Shown: positions 46,538 to 54,766, counted from the stretch's first letter. The stretch is 64,000 bases of DNA from Lactobacillaceae bacterium AF64-9pH9TA (GCA_027681045.1 JAQDCK010000005.1:76736-140735); one strand, 5' to 3'. Numbers and translations are program-made. Notes: a model not told the origin generated them from the letters alone.

Positions 46538-47335
46538 TCAGTTTTTGGACTGATTCTGTTTTTCTCCAAGTGCTGCGATCTGCTTCTTCTTATCTCTCGA
46601 GAAGTAAACTATATCTCCGTTTGGAAAAGTTACGTATCTTTTAGCCAAATCTACGCTAACAACATTATCCGGATTGATTACGCATGACTGTGAAACTTTT
46701 AGTAAAAAATCATTTTCTTCATCCAGCTTAGAAATGTTGTTCTTAAATTCGCTGTCACCATTTGCTGCTACTAAATGAACTTTGTGTTGCATCGTGCTGT
46801 TTTCGATATAGTAAATTTCAGAAGCGCTGACTCTTTGTAAGTGCCGGCCGCACTTATAGCTAAAATACTGATGGTTTACGTGACTTAAAAGGTCCAGGTT
46901 ATCAAAGGCCGCCTGTAGAGTTTCCTTTAACCGCTGCATAAAAGCAGCAGAGGGCAGTTCCTTGTTGATGTAATCAATTGCGCCAATTCGCCGACGATAG
47001 GTCAATGGGGCGTATTTATCATACGCTGTCACAAAGATTATCTGCGCGTTGGGATCACGACTTCGAACAAACTCAGCCAAGTCAACGCCTGTCTTAATCC
47101 CCTTGTTCAATTCAATGTCTAAAAAATAAAGTGCATTAGTCGTTTCGTTAGCTACCAAATAGCCAGCTACCTCTTCAAAGCTGTTGGCAACCAATGCTAA
47201 TTCCAACTTGCTCTGCCGGTAATTTTCGTTGTCATCTGACAAATTCTCGCTGGCATAAACTATCCTTTGAGCAAGGCTTTCAGCTAAAGACGCATCGTCA
47301 TCACACACAATAACCTTATATTCCAACTTACTCAT
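46538..47335 (-). CDS. LytTR-type response regulator (AgrA/PlnC class)
   Basis: 265 residues. Receiver domain with the acidic pair VIVCDDDAS, phospho-Asp in LYFLDIELNKG and Lys in VTAYDKY is N-terminal; the C-terminal 110 residues are a LytTR DNA-binding domain (RVSASEIYYIENSTMQHKV, FLLKVSQSCVINPDNV). LytTR regulators of this class bind pairs of 9-bp direct repeats. The start ATG at 47335 overlaps the kinase gene by 8 bp; AAGAGG lies very close to it, so coupling with the kinase is likely. A TTG at 47350 is the alternative. Confidence 0.92.
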   Translation of the reverse strand: MSKLEYKVIVCDDDASLAESLAQRIVYASENLSDDNENYRQSKLELALVANSFEEVAGYLVANETTNALYFLDIELNKGIKTGVDLAEFVRSRDPNAQIIFVTAYDKYAPLTYRRRIGAIDYINKELPSAAFMQRLKETLQAAFDNLDLLSHVNHQYFSYKCGRHLQRVSASEIYYIENSTMQHKVHLVAANGDSEFKNNISKLDEENDFLLKVSQSCVINPDNVVSVDLAKRYVTFPNGDIVYFSRDKKKQIAALGEKQNQSKN

Positions 47336-48605
47336 CCTCTTCTTGATCAATCGTTAAGTAAAGGTCAAACCAGCCATCCGAAACATTGTATGAGATATCT
47401 AATTCTGAATACTTTTGTTCGATATCTTGCAAATTTGCCAACCCCAGCCCTTGATGTCCTGTTTTCGTTGTAAAGCCTTTAGTTGCTAGATTTGTATGCT
47501 GTCCTTTACCCGGAACGATCTTGTTTCGGATTTCAAACTCTAGACTATCTGTTGTTTCTTGGTAAAGCATCGCCTGTATCTCAGGATGACCATTTCTTTC
47601 TGAAAGAGATTGGCTCTCCTCTAATGCATTGTCAAAGGCAATCCCAATTACTCTAACTAAGTCAAGTTCATCAACATTGCCTGGTATTGACGCAATTGTT
47701 TGCCGACATTCAAAATCATAAGGAATGCCTGCTTGATATATGGCATTCAGCTTCGTGATAATGAGGCTCTTAAGAGTTTTAACTTGAATATGGTTTGTGT
47801 CTTTGTACTTAAGAAGAGCCTGAGAATCGAGGTTTTCAGCAGAATAGCGTTCCAATTTATCTAACAGCTCTTGAACATTCCCTTCAGCTGCACTGACTTT
47901 TAGCGAATTCAGCAAATTCCGGTAATCATGCCTAAACGCCCGGAGATTATCTTCACTTTGTTCAAGGTAATTGGCATATTCCTCCAGCTCTTTTTGCTTT
48001 TGCTTATTAAGTAAGCTCTCTTGTATCTTTTGATTACTATGAAACATTACTATTGCAAACAAGGCCTGTAAAATTATCACCAAACCCAGAGTAATTGCAG
48101 GCGAATAGAACCATTTATGCTCAATCACTACAGTATTTAACGTAACCAACGAAATGTATTCATAAATCAAGGTAATCATAAATGGCTCTTGCCAGCTCAG
48201 CTTTTGTAAGTACGATCTTATTTTTTGAACGTTTGATTTAAATAAGGCAAAAGCCATTAAATATATCGCCACAGAAATTACCAAATCCATATATGGGAAC
48301 ATGGCAATTATGTTTTTGGGAAACAAATTTAGTATCGTGTCAGATAAAAGATCGCAAAAAAGACAAATAATTGCTGTACTAAACACAGTCGCCCAATTTT
48401 TCTTGCGGTAAGCGACTAAGAATAACGAAACTTCTGCTATATTAGCAAGAATTGAGCCCCAAACGTTAATATCGGCAAATATGCTCAAAATCAGTAAAAA
48501 TATAATCAATTGTATCTTGCTAGGATATCCTGTTAAGTAATAAAAAAACAGGACATTTACGACCGCAGATAGTATCGTTGTCGCAAGGCTCATATAAAAC
48601 AACAT
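47328..48605 (-). CDS. HPK10-type sensor histidine kinase for a peptide pheromone
   Basis: 425 residues. The first 200 form about six membrane helices, the usual peptide-sensing module of AgrC/PlnB/BlpH kinases. Then a coiled coil (NKQKQKELEEYANYLEQSE), H-box FRHDYRNLL, N-box IAFDNALEES and G-box GHQGLGLANL, with no standard D-box, which defines HPK10. The start ATG follows the pheromone stop without any gap, so pheromone, kinase and regulator are one operon. Confidence 0.93.
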   Translation of the reverse strand: MLFYMSLATTILSAVVNVLFFYYLTGYPSKIQLIIFLLILSIFADINVWGSILANIAEVSLFLVAYRKKNWATVFSTAIICLFCDLLSDTILNLFPKNIIAMFPYMDLVISVAIYLMAFALFKSNVQKIRSYLQKLSWQEPFMITLIYEYISLVTLNTVVIEHKWFYSPAITLGLVIILQALFAIVMFHSNQKIQESLLNKQKQKELEEYANYLEQSEDNLRAFRHDYRNLLNSLKVSAAEGNVQELLDKLERYSAENLDSQALLKYKDTNHIQVKTLKSLIITKLNAIYQAGIPYDFECRQTIASIPGNVDELDLVRVIGIAFDNALEESQSLSERNGHPEIQAMLYQETTDSLEFEIRNKIVPGKGQHTNLATKGFTTKTGHQGLGLANLQDIEQKYSELDISYNVSDGWFDLYLTIDQEEDE

Positions 48606-48773
48606 TTATCTGTGGATTTTCCGGATAATGGGAAGGAAATCTTTTAAATGATCGCCCCATCTAATACCCTTGTACAACGAAACATACGGTAAAAATCCTT
48701 CAATACCTCCCCCAACAATCTGTTCCAATTCTTCATCTGTCAGTGTTTCAACTTTATGCAAGTTATTATCCAT
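48606..48773 (-). CDS. Double-glycine leader peptide pheromone precursor
   Basis: 55 residues. The leader ends in LTDEELEQIVGG, which matches the double-glycine consensus LSxxELxxIxGG. Cleavage after G22 would give a 33-residue peptide starting GIEGFLPYVSLYKG, net basic and amphipathic, ending IIRKIHR. It directly precedes the kinase, as induction factors of class II bacteriocin systems do. No cysteines. ATG at 48773 has GAAAGGA 10 nt upstream. The dedicated ABC exporter-protease is not in the window. Confidence 0.85.
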   Translation of the reverse strand: MDNNLHKVETLTDEELEQIVGGGIEGFLPYVSLYKGIRWGDHLKDFLPIIRKIHR

Positions 48774-48805
48774 AATTTTCTTTCCTTTCATGAAAAATCA
48801 ACCAT

Positions 48806-48831
48806 TTTTATCCTAACAAATTTTAACTCAA
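48806..48831 (-). promoter_or_regulatory. Probable pheromone-operon promoter
   Basis: TTGAGT (48831-48826) and a TAAAAA-like -10 near 48811 with a short 15-nt spacer; weak by itself, consistent with activation from the repeats 11 bp upstream. Confidence 0.45.
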
Positions 48832-48842
48832 ACGTGAAAAAG

Positions 48843-48872
48843 AGACGGATTATGTCAAAATTCAGACTGATT
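48843..48872 (-). promoter_or_regulatory. Direct-repeat operator for the LytTR regulator
   Basis: AATCAGTCT (48872-48864) and AATCCGTCT (48851-48843) on the minus strand match in 8 of 9 positions and are spaced 21 bp start to start, two helical turns, just upstream of the pheromone promoter. This is the geometry of PlnC-type regulator sites. Confidence 0.6.
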
Positions 48873-48954
48873 TTTCATTTCTCTTCCACATCCAGCTAAT
48901 CCTCCCGGCAATGATATAATTATAATAGTAATAAAACTGAAAGGAGCCGTTTTG

Positions 48955-49725
48955 ATGCCTGAATTAGAAAAGATAGTCGAACGCCCCTTGATCACCATCA
49001 CCAACCTGATCTGGAGCTTTAACAAGGAAACCCACCGGGTTCAGCTGCTTTTAGTCAAGCGCAAGGACGAACCTTTCGCGGACCGCTGGGCCCTGCCGGA
49101 AACCCTCCTTCGGGAAAACGAAAGTGCCGACCAGGCTGCCGTGCGCTTGATCAAAGAAAAAATTGGGCTTGACCTGCCGGAAACTTCCACCGAGCAGCTG
49201 GCCACCTTTACCTCCCCCCACCGGACGCCCGGCGAGCGGGCCCTGGCCCTAACCTACATGACCTACCTGCCTGCCATGCCAAACCTGCGGCCCGGCTACG
49301 GAGCCAGCGATGTTGCCTGGTTCGCCTTTGAAAATTTCGGCCACAAGTATGAGCTTTTTTCCGCTGACAAGAACTTAACCTTTGAATTAGCGGAAAATTC
49401 CCACGCCCTAGCCTTTGACCATGACGAAATCATCGCCGTGGCCATCCAGCGCATCCGTAACAAACTGGACTACCAGCCCAGCATCCTGCAGATCCTCGGC
49501 CCCGAATTCACCCTCCGCGAAGCCCGCGAGGTCTACGCCCCCTTCTTCCAAACCACAGTCGATGAGATCGACAACTCCAACTTCCGCAAAACCCATGGCT
49601 CCCTCTTTACCGAGCTGGGCGTGCAGAAGAATTACCACAAGAGCGGACGGCCGCCAAAGCTCTATTGCCTTAAGGAAACACAAAGCAATATCCTCTGGGG
49701 CAAGGCTAACGACAAGCAAGGCTAA
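48955..49725 (+). CDS. NrtR-type regulator (Nudix domain plus winged helix)
   Basis: 256 residues. The N-terminal 150 form a Nudix fold, but the Nudix box is degenerate (AAVRLIKEKIGLDL where REUxEExGU is expected), so hydrolysis is unlikely. The C-terminal 75 residues are the NrtR winged helix (FTLREAREVYAPFFQTTVDEI, FRKTHGS, SGRPPKLYCL). NrtR repressors control NAD salvage and bind ADP-ribose; pncA and pncB lie 1.4 kb downstream, which supports that role. ATG at 48955 with AAGGAG 8 nt upstream. Confidence 0.8.
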   Translation: MPELEKIVERPLITITNLIWSFNKETHRVQLLLVKRKDEPFADRWALPETLLRENESADQAAVRLIKEKIGLDLPETSTEQLATFTSPHRTPGERALALTYMTYLPAMPNLRPGYGASDVAWFAFENFGHKYELFSADKNLTFELAENSHALAFDHDEIIAVAIQRIRNKLDYQPSILQILGPEFTLREAREVYAPFFQTTVDEIDNSNFRKTHGSLFTELGVQKNYHKSGRPPKLYCLKETQSNILWGKANDKQG

Positions 49726-49744
49726 AACTGCCTTGCTTTTCTTT
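49713..49744 (+). terminator. Terminator after the NrtR-type gene
   Basis: A 9-bp stem (AAGCAAGGC/GCCTTGCTT) overlapping the stop codon, followed by a T-rich tail. Confidence 0.75.
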
Positions 49745-49747
49745 TGC

Positions 49748-49775
49748 AAAAAACCACCCTGCCTGAGCAGGGTGG
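49748..49775 (-). terminator. Minus-oriented terminator hairpin
   Basis: A 9-bp GC-rich stem (49754-49762 with 49767-49775) with a 4-nt loop and six Ts on the minus strand. The nearest minus gene upstream of it is the lipoprotein at 50070, so that transcript would cross DUF1294 in antisense. Confidence 0.6.
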
Positions 49776-49809
49776 CCTGTAATCTATTAAAAATTAACTA
49801 GGAGATGAC

Positions 49810-50073
49810 ATGAATCAACTTTGGCAAAGCAGCCTTCTGCTGATTAACTTAATCGCCTTCGCCCTCTACGGCATCGACAAGGCTAAAGCCAAAAGGCACG
49901 CCTGGCGCATCCCCGAACGGTTGCTGCTTACTTGCGGCCTGCTGGCCCCTGCCGGGTCCGGCCTGGGCATGCTGGTCTTTCACCACAAGGTCCGCAAGTC
50001 CTACTTCTATTTAGCAGTCTTCGCCGGATTTATCCTCTGGGCTATTGCTGCTTATGTGCTTTTAAAGCTTTAG
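49810..50073 (+). CDS. DUF1294 small membrane protein
   Basis: 87 residues with three predicted spans and the family core YGIDKAKAKRHAWRIPERLLL, followed by GGSxG-like APAGSGLGMLVFHHK. Role unknown. The stop overlaps the stop of the convergent lipoprotein gene by 4 bp. AGGAGA 5 nt before the ATG. Confidence 0.85.
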   Translation: MNQLWQSSLLLINLIAFALYGIDKAKAKRHAWRIPERLLLTCGLLAPAGSGLGMLVFHHKVRKSYFYLAVFAGFILWAIAAYVLLKL

Positions 50074-50915
50074 TTAAGGCTCTTAAGCATCTTAAAGGCG
50101 GTCTCCGTGCTGTGGGCCTTGAACTGGTAAACGCTGGAACCTTTGGCCCAGGTGATCACCGTGTTCAAAGAGCCCAGGCTTTCGCCAACATCAACCTGCA
50201 CGCTGGACTTCGCCGCCGTATCCGGCAGACCATATTGCTGGTAGAGCGCTAGCAGCTTTTGCGCCGTTGGCAGCGGCTTTTGCCCCTGGACATTGCTTGC
50301 CCGGACGACAAAGGACCATTGGCCCTGGTTGAATTGCAGGTAAGTCGACCCAGCCGCCCCTTCTTCTGTCCCAGTCACATTGCCGGCAATCTTAACCGCC
50401 GGCAGGCCGGTCTTGGGCTCTTGGTAATTGATCAAGCTGCTGGCGTCAGCCACATTCTTGTTTTCCGTTAAAACAGCATATGGCTTTTCACTGGCAATCC
50501 GGCTGTCGTTTAAGGCCAGCGGGCTATTTCCGACACTGTAGTAGACAACATTCTGGCTGCTGGAACTGGTGTAGCGGATATTCAAGTTGCTGCTACCCCG
50601 GCCTAAGCCGTCAGCCGCGGGCAAAAGCATCCCCGGCAGTTTGGTCCTTAATTGACTAGTTAAAGTCCCTATCCGGTTTGTATCTGCCCTTTGGCTGCTG
50701 GAAGCCGCGGACTTAGAGCTGGCCTGGCTTGAGGAGGATTTTGCCGAACTGGCCGCGGATTTAGCTGCCGACTTAGAGCTGGCCTTACTTTCCGCCTTCT
50801 TCTCGCTCTTAGTCTGGCTGGATCGACTGGACTGACTCTTGCTTTGGCCCGCGCAACCGGCAAGCAAGCTGGCTGCCAACAGAAGCAGGGCCAAATTTTT
50901 CCTGTTCTTCTTCAT
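50070..50915 (-). CDS. Secreted lipoprotein with a Ser/Lys/Ala-rich linker
   Basis: 281 residues. Lipoprotein signal with lipobox LLAGC (Cys near 20), then about 60 residues of low-complexity Ser, Ala and Lys, then a 190-residue folded domain (QLRTKLPGMLLPAADGLG onward) that I do not recognise. Export and lipid anchoring are clear; function is not. ATG at 50915 preferred over a TTG at 50939. Confidence 0.75.
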   Translation of the reverse strand: MKKNRKNLALLLLAASLLAGCAGQSKSQSSRSSQTKSEKKAESKASSKSAAKSAASSAKSSSSQASSKSAASSSQRADTNRIGTLTSQLRTKLPGMLLPAADGLGRGSSNLNIRYTSSSSQNVVYYSVGNSPLALNDSRIASEKPYAVLTENKNVADASSLINYQEPKTGLPAVKIAGNVTGTEEGAAGSTYLQFNQGQWSFVVRASNVQGQKPLPTAQKLLALYQQYGLPDTAAKSSVQVDVGESLGSLNTVITWAKGSSVYQFKAHSTETAFKMLKSLN

Positions 50916-51073
50916 TTTTTTACACTCTTTCTTTATCAATAATTATCCTGCTTTCCACCCCTAATTATAGATCTTGCCGAATCTTTTATAAAGAAAGTTC
51001 CGTTTTTGTTGGTAAAAAATCGCTTAATTTACCTTCTTTGTCTGAAAAGACTTGCAAAATAATCTTTTCTGGA

Positions 51074-51111
51074 GTAAAGTTTACGTCAAGCGAGTAAAAG
51101 TTTATTTTACT
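51074..51111 (+). promoter_or_regulatory. Inverted repeats upstream of pncA
   Basis: GTAAA-G-TTTAC (51074-51084) and AGTAAAA-GTTTA-TTTTACT (51093-51111) are perfect inverted repeats 9 bp apart. They are candidates for an NAD-salvage operator. A TATACT -10 follows at 51140-51145. Confidence 0.4.
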
Positions 51112-51166
51112 TTTTATTTTTATCTTATTTTAGGTAAGTTATACTTTTAACAAAAAGAGAGAAAAG

Positions 51167-51721
51167 ATGGAAAATGAAGCACTCTTGATCATTGACTATA
51201 CCAATGACTTCGTAGATGACAAAGGCGCTCTGACCTGCGGGGCACCGGCCCAAGCCTTGGCTGACCAGATCGTCAGCTTGGCCGACCAGTTTTTGGCCGC
51301 CGGCAAGTGGGTTATCCTGCCAACCGACAAGCACTTTAAGGGCAACCCCTACCACCCGGAAACCAAGCTCTTCCCGCCCCACAATCTGCCAAATACTTGG
51401 GGCCGGGAGTTCTACGGACCCCTGCAAACTTGGTATAATAAACATCAAGACGACGAGCACGTCCTTGTCTTGGACAAGTCACGCTACTCTGCCTTCTGCG
51501 CTACCGGCCTGGACCTCTTCTTGCGCGAGCGCAAGGTCAGCCGGGTTCACCTGGCCGGGGTCTGCACGGACATCTGCGTCCTGCACACCGCCATGGACGC
51601 CTACAACCATGGCTATGACATTACAGTGCACGAAAAGGCAGTTGCCGCTTTAAACGACGCGGGACAAGAATGGGCACTGAACCACTTCAAGTCCTGCCTG
51701 GGCGCTGAAGTCGTCGACTAA
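51167..51721 (+). CDS. pncA: Nicotinamidase-type cysteine hydrolase
   Basis: 184-residue isochorismatase-fold hydrolase. The catalytic triad is visible: Asp10 in IIDYTNDF, Lys in LDKSRYSAF and Cys in GVCTDICVLHTA; the metal-binding DxH appears as PTDKHF. Converts nicotinamide to nicotinate. pncB lies 68 bp downstream on the same strand, so the pair makes nicotinate mononucleotide from nicotinamide. Confidence 0.9.
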   Translation: MENEALLIIDYTNDFVDDKGALTCGAPAQALADQIVSLADQFLAAGKWVILPTDKHFKGNPYHPETKLFPPHNLPNTWGREFYGPLQTWYNKHQDDEHVLVLDKSRYSAFCATGLDLFLRERKVSRVHLAGVCTDICVLHTAMDAYNHGYDITVHEKAVAALNDAGQEWALNHFKSCLGAEVVD

Positions 51722-51789
51722 CCTTTACCGTTTAAGTTTTTATTTTTACTTTTAACAGTTATATTTTTGAGAAAGCAGATTTTTACACT

Positions 51790-53226
51790 ATGTCTTTATC
51801 ACACGCGTTAATTACTGACCTGTACGAATTCTCAATGGCTAACGGCTACTTTGAAACCCTGCCAAGAGATACCGAAGCCGTCTTCGACGTCTTTTACCGG
51901 ACTGTTCCGGACAACGGCAGCTTCGTCGTCTCCGCCGGCCTGGAACAAGTCGTTGAACAGCTGCGGGGCTTCCACTACACCAAGGAAGACATCGACTACT
52001 TGAAGTCCCTCAAGCTCTTCAGCGCTGAATTCATTTCCTACCTGGAAACCATGACCTTCGACTGTGTCGTTTACGCGATTCCAGAAGGCACCCCGGTCTT
52101 CCCGCGGGTGCCAATCCTGACGGTCAAGGGGCCTTTGATTCAATGCCAATTGCTGGAAACCTTCGTCCTTAACCTGATCAACCACCAGTCCTTGATCGCC
52201 ACCAAGTCCCGCCGGATCAACCTGGCCGCGGCTGGCCGGCCAGTCATGGAATTCGGTGCCCGCCGGGCCCAAGGTCCAGACGCTTCCGTTCTGGGCGCCA
52301 GAGCTGCCGTTATCGGCGGCTGCATGTCAACCAGCAACGTCTTGTCAGCAGCCAAGTACAACATCCCGGTTGCCGGCACCATGGCCCACGCCTGGGTTCA
52401 AAGCTACCCAACCGAACTTGAAGCCTTTGAAAAGTGGGCGGAAGTCTACCCGGACAACGCCCTGCTTTTGGTCGACACTTACGACGTCTTAACTAGCGGC
52501 GTGCCTAACGCTATCAAGGTCTTCAAGGAGCTCCGCGCCAAGGGACACAAGAAGTTCGGCATCCGGATCGACTCCGGCGACATCGCCAAATTGTCCCGCA
52601 AGGCCCGCAAGATGATGGACGACGCCGGCTTCCCGGAAGCAACCATCACTGCGTCCAACGCCTTGAACGAAAACGTCATCCACTCCCTTCTCCAAGAAGG
52701 CGCGCCGCTTGACAGCTTCGGCGTTGGTGAACAATTGATCACCAGCTCCAGCTCACCGGTTCTGAGCGGGGTCTTCAAGCTGGCCGCTTTGAAGATTGGC
52801 GACGGGGAATGGCAGCCAAAGATCAAGCTGTCCAACTCCAAGGAAAAGGTCACCCTGCCTGGTGAAAAGAAGGCTTACCGCCTCTACCACAAGGGGACCA
52901 AGAACGCCTTTGCGGACGTTATCGCCCTGGCTGATGAAAGCTTGCCAGAAGAATTCGTTGGCATTAACATGGACCCGATGATGACTGAAACTGAAGCAAA
53001 CTTGAAGGACTTCGACGCCGTCCTCTTGACCCAGGTCGTTGTCGGCCCAAAGGCCAAGTCCATCGAAACCGACACCTTCAAGATCCAAAAGCACATGTAC
53101 GAAAAGCTGGCTGAACTGCCAGAAGAAACCCAAAGACTGCTTAACCCGGACCGCTACCCGGTCTATCTGACTCCTGCCCTGGCTGACCTGCAAGCCAAGA
53201 TGATCAAGGACCACAAGCTTAAGTAA
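51790..53226 (+). CDS. pncB: Nicotinate phosphoribosyltransferase
   Basis: 478-residue enzyme joining nicotinate and PRPP. The catalytic His is in AGTMAHAWVQSYP; PRPP-binding GIRIDSGDI and the N-terminal ALITDLYEFSMANGY block are typical. Bacillus-type length. The 68-bp leader shares the 11-mer TACTTTTAACA (51747-51757) with the pncA leader (51142-51152), which may be part of a common regulatory site or promoter. Confidence 0.95.
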   Translation: MSLSHALITDLYEFSMANGYFETLPRDTEAVFDVFYRTVPDNGSFVVSAGLEQVVEQLRGFHYTKEDIDYLKSLKLFSAEFISYLETMTFDCVVYAIPEGTPVFPRVPILTVKGPLIQCQLLETFVLNLINHQSLIATKSRRINLAAAGRPVMEFGARRAQGPDASVLGARAAVIGGCMSTSNVLSAAKYNIPVAGTMAHAWVQSYPTELEAFEKWAEVYPDNALLLVDTYDVLTSGVPNAIKVFKELRAKGHKKFGIRIDSGDIAKLSRKARKMMDDAGFPEATITASNALNENVIHSLLQEGAPLDSFGVGEQLITSSSSPVLSGVFKLAALKIGDGEWQPKIKLSNSKEKVTLPGEKKAYRLYHKGTKNAFADVIALADESLPEEFVGINMDPMMTETEANLKDFDAVLLTQVVVGPKAKSIETDTFKIQKHMYEKLAELPEETQRLLNPDRYPVYLTPALADLQAKMIKDHKLK

Positions 53227-53247
53227 GTCACCGGTTCAATTGCATAA

Positions 53248-53290
53248 GCAAAAACGAAGTTGCTCTACTTGAGCAACTTCGTTTTTTTGC
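53248..53290. terminator. Bidirectional terminator between pncB and mscL
   Basis: A 16-bp perfect stem (53250-53265 with 53271-53286) with A and T runs on its outer sides. Confidence 0.92.
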
Positions 53291-53298
53291 CTGCTATT

Positions 53299-53775
53299 TT
53301 ATTCTTCAGCCAGTTTTTCTTCCAATTGTGACGTACACATCGGGCAACGGCTGGCTTCGATGTCGATCTCGCTCTTGCAGAAAGGGCAGACCTTGGTCGT
53401 TGCTTCTTCTTCAACCTCTTCTTCCTTCTTGATCAAGGACCCGGCCCGGTTGAAGGCCTTGACGATCAAGAACAGGACAAAGGCCATCATCAAGAAGTTG
53501 ATGACCGCGGTCAAGAACTTCCCATAAGCCAGGGTCACCCCGGAAAATTTCAGTGAGAACTGGTCAAAATTCATCCCACCGACCAGACCTAAAAGCGGAC
53601 TGATGATGTCGCTGACCAGGGACTTGACGATGGTGGTGAAGGCACCGCCGATGATGATACCGACGGCCATGTCCATCACGTTGCCCTTAGAGATGAAAGC
53701 TTTGAACTCCCCGAAGAAGCCCTTAGTGGATTCGACAGCCTGCTGGCCGTCTGGCAGATTAATTCGCTTTGGCAT
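53299..53775 (-). CDS. mscL: Large-conductance mechanosensitive channel with zinc-ribbon tail
   Basis: 158 residues. The MscL core is clear: FKAFISKGNVMDMAVGIIIGGAFTTIVKSLVSDIISPLLG and TAVINFLMMAFVLFLIVKAFN give TM1 and TM2. Two additions stand out. About 20 extra residues precede the usual N-terminal helix; GGGAG 7 nt before the ATG supports this start. The usual C-terminal helix is followed by CPFC...CPMC, a zinc ribbon of two CxxC pairs. It opens on hypo-osmotic shock; the ribbon may assist oligomer assembly or sense metal or redox state, which is inference. Confidence 0.92.
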   Translation of the reverse strand: MPKRINLPDGQQAVESTKGFFGEFKAFISKGNVMDMAVGIIIGGAFTTIVKSLVSDIISPLLGLVGGMNFDQFSLKFSGVTLAYGKFLTAVINFLMMAFVLFLIVKAFNRAGSLIKKEEEVEEEATTKVCPFCKSEIDIEASRCPMCTSQLEEKLAEE

Positions 53776-53853
53776 TTTTTTACTCCCAAATATAATTTAT
53801 CGCTTGTATAAATTAGCGAACCAATTATAGCATTCTTAGGGAACAATTAACAG

Positions 53854-54696
53854 TTATTTTCTCACTTGCTTGTATGCTGGCAAAACCCAGCGGTCGATTG
53901 CTTCAGCTACCGCCCCTTGGTCAAAAGTCTTCTCCGTAATCTTGTCGCAGTCCGCCCGCATTTCCGGGCTGACATTGGCCACCCCGACGCCGGTGCCAGC
54001 CGCCTTGATCATGGCCAGGTCGTTGAAGCTGTCCCCGATCGCCATGGTCTTATCCAGCTGATAGCCCAGCTCCTGGCACAGTTTCTTCAAGCCTGTCCCC
54101 TTGTTCACCTGGGGCGGGTTAAATTCCAGATAGCGGTTAGATGAAAAGCTCATCTCACTGACTTTTTCAAAATCCGCCAGGTCCTTCCGCAATTTTTTCA
54201 AGCGGGGAAAATCAGTGTCGACGTAGAGGATCTTGGCAAAACGGGCCCCGCTTGCCCGCAAGGCCGTTAAGTCCCCGCCCGGTAAAGCCGCGAAGTCCAG
54301 CCGCCCTTGACAAAAATCGATCTCTTCTCGCGTAAGCCGGTAGCCGTAAACTTGGTCCTCAGTGTAGATATGCATCCCCAGACCTAATTCCTGCCCCCGC
54401 TTGAAAATTTCCTCGACCAGATCCCCATCCATCCCGGTAAAGGAGATCAGGCGCGGTCCCTTATTTTCAAAAACCGCCCCGCCGTTGTAACAGATCGTGT
54501 ACTGGCCGGCCTGGTCCGCCTGGCCCAGTTCTTCTAGCGTCTGCCTTAAAGAGTAAAAACCACGCCCTGTAGCTGGCACGAACTTGATGCCTAGTTCCTG
54601 GCATTTTTTAATAGCCCGCAGATTTTCCTCTACTACCCGGCTGCCCGGCCCCAGCAAGGTTTCATCTAAGTCGCTGGCAATCAGTTTGATCATCAT
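53854..54696 (-). CDS. Cof-type HAD-IIB phosphatase
   Basis: 280 residues. HAD motifs: DLDETLLG (nucleophile Asp), PATGRGF, KGTGLKKL (Lys) and GDSFNDLAMI. The cap domain is of the C2B type. Members dephosphorylate sugar phosphates, FMN or PLP; the substrate here is unknown. GGAGG precedes tandem ATGs (54696 and 54693); the second has the better spacing. Confidence 0.9.
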   Translation of the reverse strand: MMIKLIASDLDETLLGPGSRVVEENLRAIKKCQELGIKFVPATGRGFYSLRQTLEELGQADQAGQYTICYNGGAVFENKGPRLISFTGMDGDLVEEIFKRGQELGLGMHIYTEDQVYGYRLTREEIDFCQGRLDFAALPGGDLTALRASGARFAKILYVDTDFPRLKKLRKDLADFEKVSEMSFSSNRYLEFNPPQVNKGTGLKKLCQELGYQLDKTMAIGDSFNDLAMIKAAGTGVGVANVSPEMRADCDKITEKTFDQGAVAEAIDRWVLPAYKQVRK

Positions 54697-54766
54697 TTTT
54701 CCTCCTTGCTCATCATTTTTCTACCACCATGATAGCGTTTTTATGGGCAAAAAGAAAATAGAAAGA

